Shown here piece by piece: positions 13,567 to 15,400 of a DNA stretch of 15,400 nt (positions are counted from its first letter, which is position 1; every line of letters begins with the position of its first letter). The notes under the pieces were generated by a model. It searched no databases, was not told where the DNA came from, and was given only the letters and a program-made list of their open reading frames with translations. The translations under genes and the position numbers were made by a program. This DNA comes from Methylotenera sp. (lineage in GTDB: Bacteria > Pseudomonadota > Gammaproteobacteria > Burkholderiales > Methylophilaceae): NCBI GenBank assembly GCA_013816325.1, contig JACDEP010000017.1, positions 5,806-21,205 on the forward strand, in the 5' to 3' direction.

Positions 13567-14937
13567 ATGTCGCTTACCACTCTCAACGCGCTATCCCCTC
13601 TTGATGGCCGCTATCAGTCAAAACTTGATTCTCTAAGACCATATTTCAGTGAATACGCACTGATTAAGCACCGCGCTTGGGTAGAAGTGGAATGGCTAAA
13701 AGCCTTGTCTGCAGAATCAGCACTTGCCGAAATCGCAGCATTCAGCGCCGAAACCATCAGTGAATTGGACAATGCGATTGTCAATTTTAGTGAAGCAGAT
13801 GCTGCACAAGTTAAAGCCATTGAAGCGCGTACCAACCATGACGTAAAAGCCCTTGAATACTGGCTGAAAGAGAAGTTTGATGGCAACCCGGAAATTAAAA
13901 AAGCGAGCGAGTTTATTCACTTTGCCTGTACTTCTGAAGACATTAACAACCTGTCGCATGGCTTAATGCTTAAGAGCGCCCGCGATACTGTCATGTTGCC
14001 ATTTTTGGCTGACCTGATTGCACGGCTCACCGAGTTATCCCATCAATTGGCTGACCAGCCTATGTTGTCCCGCACACATGGCCAGACAGCTTCGCCGACA
14101 ACTATGGGTAAAGAATTAGCGAACGTGGTGTATCGCCTGCAACGCCAACAAAAACAGCTGCAAAGCAACGAGATTTTAGGGAAAATCAACGGTGCGGTGG
14201 GTAACTTCAACGCGCATTTATCAGCTTACCCAACGTTTGATTGGGAAAGCTTCGCGAAGAAATTTGTCGAATCATTAGGCTTAATTTACAACCCAATGAC
14301 CATACAAATCGAACCGCATGATTACATGGCAGAGCTTTATGATTGCTTAAGCCGCATCAATACGATATTGATTGACTTGAACCGTGACATTTGGGGTTAC
14401 ATCTCCGTTGGCTATTTCAAGCAAAAAGTAAAGGCCGGCGAAATTGGTTCGTCCACCATGCCGCATAAGGTGAATCCTATCGATTTTGAGAATTCAGAAG
14501 GTAACTTAGGTTTAGCCAATGCAGTATTACGCCACATGGCAGAGAAATTGCCAGTTTCACGCTGGCAACGCGACCTAACTGACTCTACAGTCTTGCGTAA
14601 CATGGGCGTGGCTTTTGGCTACACATTGCTTGGTTACGACTCATGCTTACGTGGCTTGAATAAGCTGGAAATCAATCCCGCAAAATTGGCAGAAGATCTA
14701 GAAAATAGCTGGGAAGTACTTGCAGAGCCAATCCAGACGGTCATGCGTCGCTATGGTATTGAAAACCCTTATGAGCAGCTAAAAGAGCTCACACGTGGCA
14801 AGGGCGGTATCAATAAAGCATCATTGCATACATTCATCAGCGGTCTGGCAATTCCAGTTGACGCCAAACAATTGTTACTTGAAATGACGCCAGCCAGCTA
14901 TATTGGTAAGGCAGTAGCGCTTACTAAGCATATTTAG
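13567..14937 (+). CDS. purB: Adenylosuccinate lyase PurB
   Basis: A 456-residue adenylosuccinate lyase, the same length as E. coli PurB, acting twice in purine synthesis (SAICAR to AICAR, and adenylosuccinate to AMP), each time releasing fumarate. The start LNALSPLDGRY is the conserved PurB opening. TSEDINNLSHGLMLK (122-136) and SRTHGQTASP (168-177) hold the catalytic H171, and the fumarase/aspartase superfamily signature GSSTMPHKVNP (294-304) holds the catalytic S295; both match E. coli numbering. The ribosome site is weak (CCGAG). It is a housekeeping gene on the same strand as the prp genes but after a 197-nt gap, so it likely marks the border of the accessory metabolic cluster. Only 1 nt separates its stop from the next start. 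Confidence 0.97.
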   Translation: MSLTTLNALSPLDGRYQSKLDSLRPYFSEYALIKHRAWVEVEWLKALSAESALAEIAAFSAETISELDNAIVNFSEADAAQVKAIEARTNHDVKALEYWLKEKFDGNPEIKKASEFIHFACTSEDINNLSHGLMLKSARDTVMLPFLADLIARLTELSHQLADQPMLSRTHGQTASPTTMGKELANVVYRLQRQQKQLQSNEILGKINGAVGNFNAHLSAYPTFDWESFAKKFVESLGLIYNPMTIQIEPHDYMAELYDCLSRINTILIDLNRDIWGYISVGYFKQKVKAGEIGSSTMPHKVNPIDFENSEGNLGLANAVLRHMAEKLPVSRWQRDLTDSTVLRNMGVAFGYTLLGYDSCLRGLNKLEINPAKLAEDLENSWEVLAEPIQTVMRRYGIENPYEQLKELTRGKGGINKASLHTFISGLAIPVDAKQLLLEMTPASYIGKAVALTKHI

Positions 14938-14938
14938 C

Positions 14939-15400
14939 ATGTCCGAAATCCTAGTACTCTATTACTCTCAGGGCGGCGCAGTACGTGAAATGGCGCAGTT
15001 AATCGCACGCGGCATTGAAAGTGTGAACGGTGCGAAAGCGCGTATACGTACCGTACCTAAAGTTTCAGCCAATTGTGAAAAAACTGAATCGGACATCCCT
15101 GCAAGCGGTGACGCGTATGCCGAGCTGAAAGATCTGGAAGAATGTATAGGCGTAGCAATGGGCAGCCCTACCCGCTTCGGTAACATGGCTGCCCCCATGA
15201 AGTATTTTTTAGATGGTACTGCAAGTTTATGGCTAAAGGGCGCACTGATTGGCAAACCTGCCGCCGTTTTCACGAGCACCGGTTCTATCCATGGCGGCAA
15301 TGAAACAACGCTACTAACAATGATGCTACCGCTTATGCATCACGGCATGTTGATAGTCGGCCTGCCATATTCAGAACCAGAATTATCGACCACACAATCT
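14939..15400 (+). CDS. wrbA: WrbA-type NAD(P)H:quinone oxidoreductase (flavodoxin-like), cut by window edge
   Basis: The frame opens at an ATG 1 nt after the purB stop and stays open for 154 codons to the right edge; the family is about 200 residues, so roughly the last quarter is missing. The N-terminal LVLYYSQGGAVREMAQLIARG is the flavodoxin FMN phosphate loop, and AMGSPTRFGNMAAPMKYFLDGT is the WrbA signature. FTSTGSIHGGNETTLL matches the next conserved loop and the MMLPLMHHGMLIVGLPYS segment also fits. WrbA proteins are tetrameric FMN enzymes that reduce quinones with two electrons and limit oxidative stress. Its close spacing to purB suggests cotranscription. It begins directly after purB without its own evident ribosome site, consistent with translational coupling. 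Confidence 0.93.
   Translation, partial: MSEILVLYYSQGGAVREMAQLIARGIESVNGAKARIRTVPKVSANCEKTESDIPASGDAYAELKDLEECIGVAMGSPTRFGNMAAPMKYFLDGTASLWLKGALIGKPAAVFTSTGSIHGGNETTLLTMMLPLMHHGMLIVGLPYSEPELSTTQS

Overview
The window reads as a chromosomal segment of a betaproteobacterium of moderate GC. The gene content and order (maeB-like, sdhCDAB, sdhE, a GntR regulator, CitE-like lyases, a mesaconyl-CoA hydratase homologue and prpBCD) fit the Betaproteobacteria. My best guess is a Methylophilaceae methylotroph (Methylotenera-like), but that is recalled gene-neighbourhood knowledge and was not checked by any search. No rRNA, tRNA, CRISPR array, IS element or phage gene was seen.

Layout. (1) Positions 1-5282, minus strand: an operon read right to left, with a consensus-like promoter (5254-5282), a short malic enzyme, sdhC, sdhD, sdhA, sdhB, sdhE and the N-terminal part of a CitE-like lyase cut by the left edge. 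(2) 5371-6108, minus strand: a HutC-type GntR regulator. (3) 6109-6488: an AT-rich divergent control region with a perfect TTGACA/TATAAT promoter and three inverted repeats. (4) 6489-13369, plus strand: a CitE-like lyase, a mesaconyl-CoA hydratase-type double MaoC protein, a second CitE-like lyase, prpB, prpC and prpD. Two small hairpin repeats of one family sit at the prpB 3' end and in the prpC-prpD gap. (5) 13567-15400, plus strand: purB, then a WrbA-type flavoprotein cut by the right edge.

How the genes fit together. PrpC joins propionyl-CoA to oxaloacetate, PrpD dehydrates 2-methylcitrate, and PrpB splits 2-methylisocitrate into pyruvate and succinate. The aconitase needed between PrpD and PrpB is not in the window. 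SDH (matured by SdhE) oxidises succinate to fumarate, and after hydration the malic enzyme turns malate into pyruvate. The hydratase and CitE-like lyases would interconvert mesaconyl-CoA, beta-methylmalyl-CoA, and propionyl-CoA plus glyoxylate, so propionyl-CoA is the natural meeting point of the two halves. Co-regulation of both arms by the GntR protein between them is an inference from position and shared candidate half-sites. The most interesting points are this joined metabolic module with three different CitE-like lyases, the architecture of the divergent control region, and a mobile repeat that has supplied the C-terminus and stop codon of PrpB.
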